DNA of 64,000 nucleotides from AWTP1-13 sp963832445 (GTDB lineage: Bacteria; Pseudomonadota; Alphaproteobacteria; Rhizobiales; Hyphomicrobiaceae), in assembly GCA_963832445.1 (NCBI GenBank), contig CAWHUM010000023.1:1-64000 (forward strand), given 5' to 3'. Both the position numbers and the translations under genes were made by a program. The notes beneath the pieces are model-generated. The model saw only the letters and a program-made list of their open reading frames with translations, searched no databases and was not told the origin of the DNA. Positions 22,937-32,496 of this stretch are shown here, piece after piece (positions within the stretch are counted from its first letter, which is position 1; each line of letters opens with the position of its first letter).

Positions 22937-23248
22937 GGCAACCGGTAATCCACTACTGATGATGACGGCCAGGCCGCGACCCGTCCAGAAATCCTGGCTC
23001 GGAGCACCGTTGTAGCGAGCCCAATGCTGGCGTCCTTAGACGCGCGCGTCGCACAACCCATGATGGTGACCACCCCCGGCAGCTTGCCACTGCGCTCGTC
23101 CCACACATGGGGCTCCCTCCTGTGTCATCGCAGCCACGCCCGGCACAATTTCGTCTGTCCACGGTGGTTCACAATGGTAAATGGTTAACAACGTGTTAAC
23201 AAACTGTGGACTGACTGTGTGTGAGCAGCGTTTGTAGCGGGGTGCGTC
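22937..23248. other. promoter region of the porin gene
   Basis: No gene seen. The last 80 bases are clearly richer in A and T than the surroundings and contain a TTAA-N7-TTAA site, listed separately. Confidence 0.5.
23185..23200 (+). promoter_or_regulatory. CtrA-type binding site TTAA-N7-TTAAC
   Basis: TTAA-CAACGTG-TTAAC matches the full-site consensus of the alphaproteobacterial cell-cycle regulator CtrA. It lies 49 bases before the porin start, within an AT-rich stretch. A further GTTAAC occurs inside the first codons of the gene (near 23259). Confidence 0.55.
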
Positions 23249-23932
23249 ATGCGTAAGCTGTTAACAGCATTGGGTATTCTTGCGCTCGTTGGATCCTCTG
23301 GAGCCGAGGCTCAACAGAGAAACTGGACCGGTTTCTACGTTGGCGGCCATGGCGCATATCTTTCTTCCGATACCGATTATGTACTTCCGACAACGCCGAC
23401 GGAGGCGCTTGATGGCGCTCTACTTGGCTTGCAGGTGGGGTACAATTGGCAAATCGGCCGAGTTGTCCTTGGAGCCGAGGCCGACATTTCGTGGGGCAAC
23501 ATCAAAGACACCGTTCGGGACGGCAATTTCCTCGCGTACCACGGTAGAATTGACACGATGGGCACCGTGCGCGGGCGCCTCGGGTACAGCTTCGGCGACG
23601 TGCTGCCCTACCTGACGGCCGGCTGGATATGGGCGAACATCGAGCAGGGAGTGTCCTGCGCTGACGGCGCTGCTATTGTGGCCCCCCGTTCGACCTGTGC
23701 GTTTACGGGACCATTTAAGGTCAACCCGAAGGCGACCATGCAAGGGTGGGTCTTTGGCGGCGGCGTCGAATGGGCCATTGCCAACCAGTGGTCGCTCAAG
23801 GGCGAAGTGCTGTTTGGCGAGTTCGATACCGAGAACTTCACGGCCACTCTTCCTGTGGTAGGCACTGTGACCGCGCCTGCGGGTCTGGACCTCAATTACC
23901 TCGCCAAGGTGGGCTTGAACTATCGCTTCTGA
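23249..23932 (+). CDS. outer membrane beta-barrel (Omp25/Omp31-like) protein
   Basis: 227 aa. Signal peptide MRKLLTALGILALVGSSGAEAQ, then NWTGFYVGGHGAYLSSDTDY, the hallmark start of rhizobial OmpA-like/Omp25 porins, alternating strands (VLGAEADISWGN, RGRLGYSFGDVLPYLTAGW) and a terminal Phe (NYLAKVGLNYRF) recognised by the BAM complex. Two Cys in SCADGAAIVAPRSTCAF could form a loop disulfide. Monocistronic, with a CtrA-like site in the promoter, which would fit cell-cycle control of envelope proteins. Family secure, transported substrate if any unknown. Confidence 0.9.
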   Translation: MRKLLTALGILALVGSSGAEAQQRNWTGFYVGGHGAYLSSDTDYVLPTTPTEALDGALLGLQVGYNWQIGRVVLGAEADISWGNIKDTVRDGNFLAYHGRIDTMGTVRGRLGYSFGDVLPYLTAGWIWANIEQGVSCADGAAIVAPRSTCAFTGPFKVNPKATMQGWVFGGGVEWAIANQWSLKGEVLFGEFDTENFTATLPVVGTVTAPAGLDLNYLAKVGLNYRF

Positions 23933-24224
23933 CCACAGCGAGTTCGCCGCTCTTCCCGGGTCAGATTCGAACCCTGGTGTCTCCTCCTGGCACGGACCGA
24001 CGGATCGCGGCAGTGCACCATTCCGTCTGCTGCGAGGGCATAAGCAGACCAAGAGTGAACGCCGCTCAAACGACGCTCGTGACCCGATTCGGAAGTTGCA
24101 CCTGAGCCAATTAATAGCTCGGCCGCGCTGATGAGTTGATCGGATAAAGTGCGCCAATAACAGCAATCGGCGGTGCAGCGCTTCCGTCCAGGGCAGCGCG
24201 TAGCGACTATTGTTCGGGATGTCT

Positions 24225-25039
24225 TTAGAGCGAAACGGTAACGCGTAGGAAGGTCGCAGGAATTGAGGTGACACCCTTGCTCGTACTTTTGTTGTGGCTA
24301 TTGAACAGGGCTTCCAACTCCTTCTGCAGATCAGCGGCCCGGCCGTTCTTCTCCGCGGCTTCGAATGCATTCATGGTCGGGCCATAGAAGGTCTTGAATG
24401 CAGCAACGAACTCTGACGGTGTGCCGGCAAAGTTGAAAGTATACGTGTCTCGGACGAATGATATTTTCTCTTTCGGAACCCCCGCGGTGGCAAATCGCTC
24501 TATCACGTTATTCTCGACCCCCCCCACGTCATAGGGCTAATGAAGCCTTCCGGCGGCGGCGGTGAGTATGCGGAGCTGATTTTCAGGATTTGTGCCACCA
24601 ATGTCGGATCATTCGGAATCCAGTTTCCCATGATGATCCGACCTCCCGGCCGGGTCACGCGCACCATCTCCTTGGCCACATCGAACGGCTTTGGCGCGAA
24701 CATCGCGCCGAAGATGCTCACGACGAGGTCGAAAGAATGATCCTTGAGCGCCTGCAGATTGGACGCATCGCCTTCTTGGAACTTGCAGTTGGTGAGGCCC
24801 TGCTCCTTAGCGCGCTTGTTCCCAGCTGCGACAAGGTTGCTCGCAATATCGACGCCCAGGACGTCCGCCCCCAGCCTCGCTTCGGGCAATGCAGTCGTTC
24901 CATCGCCGCATCCCAGATCCAGGACCTTGAGCCCCTTTGTGATGCCCAGTCCCTTGACGAGCGCTTCCCCGCTCTCTCTCATGGTCTGCGCTATCCGCGT
25001 AAAGTCGCCCTTTTCCCAAAGTGCTTTGTTCGGGTTCAT
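24225..25039 (-). pseudogene. SAM-dependent methyltransferase interrupted at a C8/G8 tract
   Basis: Start ATG at 25039 (MNPNKALWEKGDFTRIAQTM). Motif I KVLDLGCGDGTTALPEA, LGVDIASNLVAAGNKRA, and VRVTRPGGRIIMGNWIPNDP. The frame is lost at PMTWG, where the coding strand has eight G in a row (24518-24525 region), and continues one frame over as VENNVIERFATAGVPKEKIS to the end. One more or two fewer G restores about 271 aa. It resembles small ubiquinone/menaquinone-type methyltransferases. The tract could be a sequencing error or a slippage-prone switch. Confidence 0.75.
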
Positions 25040-25816
25040 TGGGATATTCCTCCACTTTTCCTCAACGTGGCGGCACGCTCCACAATCCGTGATCCGGCCG
25101 GCAACCAATGTCCCGTTTGGGGTCCTGCTGATCGATGCGCCTAGTCAGGCGAATGTCTGGTCTTCATAGAGGCTCAAAAAATAGGCTCCACTGCCAACTG
25201 CCGCCATAAGGAAAGACCCGAGAAGTGCATGGAAAAGCCCTCTACCCGACGACCCGCGTCTGAATGCCGGCAGCCAGTCCGAGCGCCAAGGACGGGATGC
25301 TGCCGGGCAGCGAGGGAACGGCAGATCTTGGCAGATTGTGTTGCAAGAGTATTTTGGAGGTCGCCCGCGCGAGCGCACGCAGAAATTGATTCCTGCCAGG
25401 GTCCGATCGCGAACGAGGATTCCCCGAAGGAGCGGCGATCCAGGAGGAGATTTTATCAGTCGTACTATCTATCAGACAGCAGAGCGACTTTTGCAACAAA
25501 ATCGGCACGAACTTCCCGTGCCTGGCGGGCGATGGGAATGTCCGTTTGTTGGGGTAGACCTGCCGTACTCAGGCCGCCGGCGCACCGGTGAGTTGTGACC
25601 CCAAGCGGACATCTTGGCGCCCTCAGATGAGGCGGAGGAGACCACAAACCAACGAGTAGTCGTGATCCAAGCCGGAATCTCCGGGGGCTTCAGCAAGCGG
25701 CCGGTGGTACTTGACCGACTGAACCGGGTCTGACCCAATGATACCGTGCCGGCGAGTTTGCACCGAACGCCGGCGCCAAAAGAACCAAAGCAATACAAAG
25801 CTCTATCGGAGGAAAC
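25040..25816. other. intergenic region upstream of the TRAP operon
   Basis: 777 bases without a supported gene. The last bases carry a strong ribosome site (GGAGGAAAC) for the TRAP receptor. One antisense stretch ends in a hydrophobic run (GLFHALLGSFLMAAVGSGAY) before a stop near 25145, possibly the relic of a small membrane protein, but it has no credible start. Confidence 0.4.
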
Positions 25817-26908
25817 ATGCGGATTTCGATCAGCGGCGCTTTGCGCCCGAAGGTGTGGCTCGCGCTGTGCGCAGCCCTTGCAACGGTCTCGGCAGGGAGT
25901 GCGGCCAGGGCCGACGACTTCAAGCTGCGCATCGCCTCCGGCCACCCGGCGGTCAACACCTACGTCAATCTGATGCAGAACTTCTTCGTGCCGGAGGTGA
26001 CCAAGCGCGTCGCCGCCCGCACCAAGCACAAAGTGGAGTTCATCGAGGGTTACGGTGGCTCGGTGGTCAAGGTCGCCGACACTCTCGAAGGCGTGCAGTC
26101 CGGCATCATCGACGTCGGCGGCTTCTGCTTCTGCTTCGAGCCGTCGAACCTGCCCCTGCATGCCTTCCAGGTGATGCTGCCGTTCGGCACCATGGACCCC
26201 GTCGTCAGCGTCAAGCTCGCTCGCGCCGTCTACGACAAGGTTCCATTCATGGGCAAGGTGCTGGAGGACAAGTACAGCCAGGTGCTGATCGGGCTGATCG
26301 CCGACAACGGCTACAACCTCTCCACCACCTTCGAGTGGAACAGCGTCGCCGACCTCAAGGGCCGCAAGCTCGCCGGCGCCGGCCTCAATCTCAAGTGGCT
26401 GGAGTACGCCGGCGCGACACCCGTGCAGTCGTCGCTGCCGGAGGCCTACACCTCGCTGCAGACCGGCGTCTACAACGGCTGGATCATGTTCCCGTCCGGC
26501 GTCGTCAACTTCAAGCTGCACGAGGTGGCCAAGATCTACACCGAGATCGGCTTCGGCGCGATCACCTGGCACGGCCTCACCGTCAACAAGGCGCGCTGGG
26601 CCAAGCTGCCGGATGACGTGAAAGCCATCATCGCCGAGGTCGGCCGCGAGTACGAGGCGCGCACCGGCACGGTCAACCTCGAGAACTATCCCAAACAGCT
26701 CGAGGCCTTGAAGGCGGCCGGTGCCACGGTGCGCAAGCTGCCCGACAACGTGACCGTCGACTGGGCCAACTCGCTCAAGACCTGGCCGCAGGAGAAGGCC
26801 ACCGAGCTCGACAAGGCCGGCCTGCCGGCCTCGCAGGTCCTCAAGCTCGCGGTCGACGAGGCCGAGAAGCTCGGCCACAAGTGGCCGGTGCGCTACCAGG
26901 TGAATTGA
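25817..26908 (+). CDS. TRAP transporter DctP-type solute receptor
   Basis: 363 aa with a signal peptide (RISISGALRPKVWLALCAAL ending SAARA) and mature start DDFKLRIASGHPAVNTYVNL. The DctP fold is shown by VKVADTLEGVQSGIIDVGGF, SVADLKGRKLAGAG (helix/strand hinge), YTSLQTGVYNGWIMFPSGVV. Periplasmic; it delivers an organic acid to the membrane pair encoded directly downstream. In this family the ligand is commonly a C4-dicarboxylate or related carboxylate, but the substrate cannot be read here. First gene of a P-Q-M operon. Confidence 0.88.
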   Translation: MRISISGALRPKVWLALCAALATVSAGSAARADDFKLRIASGHPAVNTYVNLMQNFFVPEVTKRVAARTKHKVEFIEGYGGSVVKVADTLEGVQSGIIDVGGFCFCFEPSNLPLHAFQVMLPFGTMDPVVSVKLARAVYDKVPFMGKVLEDKYSQVLIGLIADNGYNLSTTFEWNSVADLKGRKLAGAGLNLKWLEYAGATPVQSSLPEAYTSLQTGVYNGWIMFPSGVVNFKLHEVAKIYTEIGFGAITWHGLTVNKARWAKLPDDVKAIIAEVGREYEARTGTVNLENYPKQLEALKAAGATVRKLPDNVTVDWANSLKTWPQEKATELDKAGLPASQVLKLAVDEAEKLGHKWPVRYQVN

Positions 26909-26975
26909 GCGCCTGACGATGGCGGTGGGCGGCGCGGCGTGCGCCGCCTCCGCAACCACCGGCTGAGGACACCTC

Positions 26976-27494
26976 ATGCTCGACCGTGCGCTCGGCTGGA
27001 TCGCCAATACGCTGCTGGTGCTGGCGGCCATGCTGGCGTTCGTGCTCTGCTTCATCGTCGTCGCCGACGTGAGTGGCCGTGTGCTGTTTAACACGCCCGT
27101 CAAGGGCACGCCCGAGATCGTATCCTACTCCATCGTCGTCATCTGCTACCTGCAGGCCGCCTACGCCATCCGCAGCGGCGGCATGATCAACACCGACGCC
27201 ATCACCGCCTATCTTCCATTGCGGCTCCAGAGTCTGCTGGCGGCGTTCGGCGCGCTGCTCGGCATCGTGCTGTTTGGCATCATCTGCTGGGGCGGCATCG
27301 ACGGAGCGGCGCATGCCTGGAGCTCGGGGGAGTTCGAGGGCGAGGGCGCGCTGCGCATCCCTGCCTGGCCGGCGCGCTTTGCCATCGTCGGCGGCACCGC
27401 GTTGGCGGCGCTGAGCTACGTCGTGCTGCTGCTGCTCAACCTCGATGCCTTCCGCCGCGGCGCGCCGCCAGCCGCCCAATCCTCGAGCCACTGA
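26976..27494 (+). CDS. TRAP transporter small permease (DctQ family)
   Basis: 172 aa, four predicted membrane helices (LLVLAAMLAFVLCFIVVADV, VSYSIVVICYLQAAYAI, LLAAFGALLGIVLFGIICW, AIVGGTALAALSYVVLLLLN). The VADVSGRVLFNTPVKGTPEI segment is typical of DctQ. It forms the inner-membrane complex with DctM and lies between the receptor and large-permease genes, 15 bases before the latter. Confidence 0.88.
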   Translation: MLDRALGWIANTLLVLAAMLAFVLCFIVVADVSGRVLFNTPVKGTPEIVSYSIVVICYLQAAYAIRSGGMINTDAITAYLPLRLQSLLAAFGALLGIVLFGIICWGGIDGAAHAWSSGEFEGEGALRIPAWPARFAIVGGTALAALSYVVLLLLNLDAFRRGAPPAAQSSSH

Positions 27495-27509
27495 CCGGAG
27501 CCAGCTCGC

Positions 27510-28878
27510 ATGTTCGACGCCTGGCAGATGGCGACGCTGATCGGTGTCCTCCTCGTGGTGGTGTTCTCCGGCGTGCATATCGCGGTGGCGCTCGGCATCA
27601 CGGCGGCGCTCGGCATCTACCTGATGCAGGGCGACATCGAGGTGGTGCGCATCTTCCTCGCCAACACCGCCTACGAGGCGCTGCGCGACTACGTGTTCGC
27701 CGTCATTCCGCTGTTCATGCTGATGGGCGAGTTCCTGGCCAAGTGCGGGGCCGCCACCGACCTGTTTGCGCTGATCAACCGCGTGACGCGGCGCGTGCCG
27801 GGCCGGCTCGGCATCGCCACCGTGCTCGCCAACGCCGTGTTCGCCTTCGTCACGGGGGTGAGCATCGCCGCCGCGGCCGCATTCTCACGCATCGCCTGGC
27901 CGGAGATGCGGCGGCACGGCTACGAGCGCAAGTTCGCGCTCGGCTGCATCGCCGGCAGCGCCTGCCTCGGCATGCTGATCCCGCCCTCGGTGCTGATGAT
28001 CGTGTGGGGGGTGCTGACCGAGCAGGCGATCGGCAAGCTGTTCATCGCCGGCATCATCCCGGGGTTCGTGGTGGTGGCGGCTTACTCGGCCTACATCCTG
28101 TTCGTCGCCGTCACCCAGCCCGAGCGTGTCGGCGAGGCGCGCAAGGTGGCGCACTCGGCAGGTGCGGCCACGCCCCTGCCGCCGCCCGCGGCCCAAGCCG
28201 AGCCCCTGGACGACGCGAAGCTCCGCGAGGTGCTGCTCAGCACGGTCTTTGTCATCATCCTCATCGTTGGCGTGCTCGGCGGCATCTGGCTTGGCTACTT
28301 CACGCCGACCGAAGGCGCCGGCGTCGGCGCCGCGCTGTCGCTGCTGCTCGCCTTGTTCAAGGGCCTGCGCGCCAGGGAGATATTCGACGTCATCCTCACC
28401 GTGGGGCGCACCTCCGCGCCGCTCCTGCTGCTGTTGGTGATGGCCCAGCTCTACAGCCGCGTGCTGTCCATGACCGGCGTCACCGGCGCGGCCCGCGCGT
28501 TGTTCCTGGAATCCGGGCTGGAGCCGTGGATGATCCTCACCATCATGGTGCTGATCTGGTTCGTGCTCGGCTGCATCATCAGATTCGATCTCGATCATCC
28601 TGCTGACCGTTCCGGTGTTCGCGCCGATCGCCGTGGCGCTCGGCTACGACCCCATCGCCTTCGCCATCCTCGGCATCCTCGCCATCGAGACCGGGCTGCT
28701 CACCCCGCCGTTCGGCATCCTGGTGTTCACGGTGAAGGCGGCGTTACCACAAGAGAATGTGTCGACCGGCGAGATTTTCGCCGGCTCGGTGCCCTACTGG
28801 ATCTGCCTGCTGATCGTGATCGTGATCCTGGCGGCCTTCCCGCAGCTCGCCACTTGGCTGCCCAACCTCGGGCGCTAG
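27510..28878 (+). pseudogene. TRAP transporter large permease (DctM family), one frameshift
   Basis: Begins MFDAWQMATLIGVLLVVVFS and has the DctM hallmarks VIPLFMLMGEFLAKCGAATD, FVTGVSIAAAAAFSRIAWPE and GSACLGMLIPPSVLMIVWGV. At 28581, LGCII is followed by an extra A; without it the text reads DSISIILLTVPVFAPIAVAL, the normal continuation, and ends LATWLPNLGR at 28876-28878. Corrected length about 455 aa with the usual twelve or so helices. This Na+- or H+-driven subunit is essential for transport, so the shift, if real, kills the system although the receptor and DctQ genes are intact. Confidence 0.85.
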
Positions 28879-29017
28879 TCCGGTGACTGACCACAAAGAG
28901 CCGGGGTGCCCCGATTGGCTAACTGTGAAGTCCGTTGCAGTGGACGGCTCCTCCACCGGCACGTGAGTGCCAAGGACGAGGTTGTTGTTGAGGTGACCAC
29001 GATTCGGAGGAGGCAAG

Positions 29018-29772
29018 ATGCAAGTGGTCACGACAATTGGTCTCGACATCGCCAAGTCGGTTTTCCAGGTTCATGGGGTAGTGGAAACGGCAAGGTGGTT
29101 GTCCGGCGTCAGCTGAAGCGCCGATACGTGCTGCCTTTCTTCAAGAAGCTTCCGCCTTGCCTGGTTGGGATCGAGGCCACATCGCATCATTGGTCATGAG
29201 AACTGCAGGCACTCGGTCACACCGTCCGGCTGATGCCTCCGGCCTGTGTGAAGGCCTATCTCAAGCGGCAAAAGAACGATGCTGCCGATGCCCAGGCGAT
29301 CTGCGAAGCCGTTGTTCGGCCAAACATGCGGTTCGTCGAGACCAAGACAGCAGAACAGCAAAGCTGCCTGATGCTTCATCGCACGCGCCACCTCTTCGTG
29401 CGCCAGCAGAACGCCGTCATCAATTCCATCCGGGCACATCTTGCCGAGCTTGGCATCGTAGCGCCGGTCGGGCGCAATGGCGCCGAGGAACTGCTCGATG
29501 TTGTGGCTGAACCTAACGATGATCGCGTGCCGGAGGTGGCACGCGACTGTGTTGTCGCTCTCGGCGCGCAGCTGCGAATGCTGAAGGCGCAAATCCTCGA
29601 GTTCGATCGACGCATCATGGCTTGGCATCGGTCCAATGAGACCAGCAAGCGTTGCCGACCCTAAGGCTTTCCGATCGGGACGGGACTTTTCGGCTTGGAT
29701 CGGGCTGGTGCCCAGGCAAAACTCCAGCGGTGGCAAGGATAGGCTCGCAGCATCACCAAGCGTGGTGATCGA
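29018..29772 (+). pseudogene. IS110-family transposase remnant
   Basis: Starts MQVVTTIGLDIAKSVFQVHG with a good ribosome site (GGAGGAGG). A frameshift follows at once, then RRQLKRRYVLPFFKKL, CLVGIEATSHHWS and an in-frame TGA (29197-29199), then ELQALGHTVRLMPPACVKAY and the DEDD residues in NDAADAQAICEAV. After AWHRSNETS an internal deletion joins directly to SVADPKAFRSGRDFSAWIGL and VPRQNSSGGKDRL. At least four defects make it inactive. Confidence 0.85.
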
Positions 29773-30127
29773 AGGGTTCGAGCCCTGCGGACGGCCGAAG
29801 TCAGCATCTTCAGCTGGGCGTGGGTTCGAGCTGTGGCGCATCCGCCTCGGCTGTGAGCGGCCCGCCAGGCCGGCTCGAACTGAGCCACGTTGCCAAGCCG
29901 GCCGTCGTTTCGTGCAGCAAAGGCTAGCGATAGCGAGCGTCGAGTGGTGGCGGAAGGTATCGTGACCGCAGTTCCAACGCTCCGGGATGAAGACCCCGCC
30001 GCAGTGCGCTTCTGGGTGGCGCAGGTCCGAACGGCAGGGACGGCGGCAAATCTCAGTAATTGACCCGATTGGAGGTCAACCACCCGCGGGCGATGGTTAG
30101 CGAGCTGAAGCCCTTGGGACCTCCGCC
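29773..30127. other. intergenic, no gene seen
   Basis: Between the IS110 remnant and a small secreted protein. A GGGTTCGAGCCC palindrome at about 29778-29789 looks like a tRNA T-arm but no tRNA body surrounds it. Confidence 0.4.
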
Positions 30128-30463
30128 ATGCACTGGTTGCTTCTCGTGATCTCGCTCTTGTTCGCCTTGCCGGCCGCCGCGGTGGCCGATCCTGACGTAC
30201 CGGAGACCGCGAAGTTGCCAACTGTCGCTCAGCCATCGCCTCCTCCAGCGTCGAAGGCAGCAAAGAAGCAACCGTCTGCCAACACTGGGCAGCCGGTTAC
30301 GATGTCGCCGGCCGAGATACGCCAGACCAGCGATACACAGTTCAAGCAGTGCTTGGATGACTGGGACACCGCCACGCACATGACGAAGAAGGAATGGGAG
30401 CGCACCTGCCGGCGGGTGGTGGACGCGCGCGTCAAGTTCCTGGCCGAGCAGAGGGGGAAGTAG
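30128..30463 (+). CDS. small secreted protein, unknown function
   Basis: 111 aa. Signal peptide MHWLLLVISLLFALPAAAVA, then a Pro/Ala/Lys-rich linker and a conserved-looking C-terminal block QFKQCLDDWDTATHMTKKEW ending CRRVVDARVKFLAEQRGK. Two Cys may pair. Short exported proteins of this layout occur in Bradyrhizobium-like genomes; function unknown. Codon use is normal for the neighbourhood and the gene is undamaged among remnants. Confidence 0.6.
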   Translation: MHWLLLVISLLFALPAAAVADPDVPETAKLPTVAQPSPPPASKAAKKQPSANTGQPVTMSPAEIRQTSDTQFKQCLDDWDTATHMTKKEWERTCRRVVDARVKFLAEQRGK

Positions 30464-30619
30464 CAGCTGACGGTCAGCGGACGTGGTCGTGAGGACCGTT
30501 CGTGACCCGGAACCGGCCTCGCGCCGGCTCGGTTTCCTATCCCCACCATGCAATGCCGCGCGTCAAAGGTGCGTGTCGTTAGACGCGCTGATCTCTCCGC
30601 TGCGCTCGGCAGGGCAGGG

Positions 30620-30839
30620 AAGTGGTTACCTCGTCCTCAGTGAGGCTCCGCTTGGGCGAGAAGAAGCGGCGATACAGAGATTGGGCGCTGCTTTGGCTTA
30701 CGGCTGAGAGAAGTCGGACCCGGTCGTCCGGTTTCAAGGCCCGCACCCTGAATTGACGACTGTCGCGCAGCGTCTCAAGTGCCTCATACTTCGCCACTTC
30801 CAAGGGCGGACCTCCCGTGCTCGCGAAGCTGTTAAGCAA
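30620..30839 (-). pseudogene. N-terminal fragment of a GNAT-type acyltransferase
   Basis: The minus strand reads KYEALETLRDSRQFRVRALK, PDDRVRLLSAVSQSSAQSLY and RRFFSPKRSLTEDEV, the start of GNAT domains of the type found in acyl-CoA synthetase/PatZ-like proteins. Everything after the first 70 residues, including the acetyl-CoA loop, is gone. Its start codon (30839) lies five bases from the left end of the IS1380 element. Confidence 0.55.
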
Positions 30840-30843
30840 GGCA

Positions 30844-32496
30844 CCTAGCCCGGCTTTCTCACGCGAGATAGGAGCATCGGGGCTCTGAATCAGTCAAAGT
30901 TCTTCTGCGAGAAAGACTTCGCTCGAAGCAGAGGAGCTCCCCGATGCCGACAGAGTGTAGCCAGGATTCGTTCGACTTCGGAACCGTTGCGGGGCGTCGG
31001 GTTGTGGGTGCGTTCGACGGCGGCTTGATCACGTCGGATGCGGGCGCACTGCTGCTGGGGGCGACCGACAAGGCGATCCGTCTCATCGAGCGCTTCGCCT
31101 CCTGCTTCCGGGACGGCCGTGACGGCTGTCAGATCGAGCACACGGTTGCGACGATGGTCGGCCAACGCGTGTTCGCCCTGGCGCTGGGCTACGAGGACGT
31201 CTGCGACCACGATCGGCTGCGCCACGATCCAGTATTTGCCTTGCTGGCCGGCAAGCTCGAGGCGCGGCGCAAGCGGTGCGCGCCGGTGGCGGGCAAGTCG
31301 ACGCTCAACCGACTGGAGCATGCGCCGGAGGAAGGGCCCGCCTTCGCCGCCGGCCGCTATCACAAGATCAGCCACGACGTGGGCGCCATCGAGCGCCTGT
31401 TCGTGACGCTGTTCCTGGAGGCGCATGCCACGCCACCGGCGCGCCTCATCCTCGACCTGGATGCCACCGACGATCCCCTGCATGGCCACCAGGAGGGTCG
31501 GTTCTTCCACGGCTACTACGACTGCTACTGCTATCTGCCTCTCTATGTCTTCTGCGGCCGGCACCTGCTGGCAGCCAAGCTGCGGCGCTCCAACATCGAC
31601 GCCTCGGCCGGGGCGATGGAAGAGACGGCGCGCATCGTTGGCCAGATTCGCGAGCGCTGGCCCAACGTGGAGATCTGGCTGCGTGCCAACTCGGGCTTTG
31701 CCCGCGAGGGGCTGATGGCCTGGTGCGAGGACAATGGCGTCGATTACGTGTTCGGGCTGGCACGCAACGACCGCCTGGTTGCCAGGATCAAGCGCCAACT
31801 GGCAGCCGCCGAGCGGGATGCGACCGTGACCGGAGGGCCGGCACGCCGCTATCGGGACTTCCAGTGGCGCACGCTCAAGAGCTGGAGCCGCAAGCGCCGT
31901 GTGATCGGCAAGGCCGAGTGGACCAAGGGCGAGGCCAACCCACGCTTCATCGTCACCTCGCTCGACGCGACGCTAGGGTCCGCAGCGTTCCTCTACGAGG
32001 ATATCTATTGCGCCCGCGGCGACATGGAGAACCGCATCAAGGAGTGCCAGCTCGATCTCTATGCCGATCGCACGCCGGCGACCACCATGCGCGCCAACCA
32101 GCTGCGCCTGTGGTTCGCCTCTCTTGCATATGTCCTCATGTGCGCGCTGCGCCGCATCGCGCTGGCCGGAACCGAGTTGGCGAAAGCGACCTGCGGCTCA
32201 ATCCGTCTGAAGCTGCTCAAGATCGGCGCGCAGGTGACGGTGAGCGTGCGCCGGGTCAAGTTCGCCTTCGCCTCGGCCTGCCCGTTCCGAGACATCTTCG
32301 CCGCCGCCAGCACCAGGCTGCGACAAGCCGCGGCCTGAGGCCTCCCGATCCGTCCGTCCAGCAACAGAACAGGAAAACTCCCGAGCCTGCCCAACCCGCT
32401 ATCGCGGCCGCCACCACGCACGCCTGGCGAAAGATGCTCGACCCGCCACCCTGCCAGAAGCTCAGCCCCCCAACGCTGTGAGAAAGCCGGGCTAGG
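30844..32496 (+). mobile_element. complete IS1380-family insertion sequence
   Basis: 1,653 bases bounded by perfect 19-base inverted repeats, CCTAGCCCGGCTTTCTCAC at 30844-30862 and its complement at 32478-32496. The outer CTAG may be target duplication rather than repeat, because CTAG is itself palindromic. One intact transposase frame fills it. The right end supplies the stop codon of the neighbouring HD-domain gene and the left end lies next to a truncated GNAT gene, so insertion or associated deletion damaged both sides. Confidence 0.85.
30944..32338 (+). CDS. IS1380-family transposase with a substituted catalytic residue
   Basis: 464 aa, full family length and no frame defect. Motifs: VVGAFDGGLITSDAGALLLG at the start, the first catalytic Asp in LILDLDATDDPLHGHQEG, and the Glu motif YCARGDMENRIKECQLDLYA. 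The second catalytic Asp normally lies in RxDSGF; here the residues are LRANSGFAREGL (31679-31714), Asn in place of Asp, a single GAC-to-AAC change. By analogy with DDE transposases this should abolish strand transfer, so this well-preserved copy may be immobile. Confidence 0.85.
   Translation: MPTECSQDSFDFGTVAGRRVVGAFDGGLITSDAGALLLGATDKAIRLIERFASCFRDGRDGCQIEHTVATMVGQRVFALALGYEDVCDHDRLRHDPVFALLAGKLEARRKRCAPVAGKSTLNRLEHAPEEGPAFAAGRYHKISHDVGAIERLFVTLFLEAHATPPARLILDLDATDDPLHGHQEGRFFHGYYDCYCYLPLYVFCGRHLLAAKLRRSNIDASAGAMEETARIVGQIRERWPNVEIWLRANSGFAREGLMAWCEDNGVDYVFGLARNDRLVARIKRQLAAAERDATVTGGPARRYRDFQWRTLKSWSRKRRVIGKAEWTKGEANPRFIVTSLDATLGSAAFLYEDIYCARGDMENRIKECQLDLYADRTPATTMRANQLRLWFASLAYVLMCALRRIALAGTELAKATCGSIRLKLLKIGAQVTVSVRRVKFAFASACPFRDIFAAASTRLRQAAA

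Noticed and set aside
23955..23985. TTCGAACCC suggesting a minus-strand tRNA
   Set aside because: The bases on either side of the loop cannot pair as a T stem and no anticodon arm is found.
25472..27109. 545-codon antisense frame over the TRAP receptor gene
   Set aside because: Shadow of a GC-rich gene; no recognisable domain.
29770..29795. tRNA T-arm-like GGGTTCGAGCCC
   Set aside because: No acceptor, D or anticodon arms in the surrounding 80 bases; lies at the end of an IS110 remnant.
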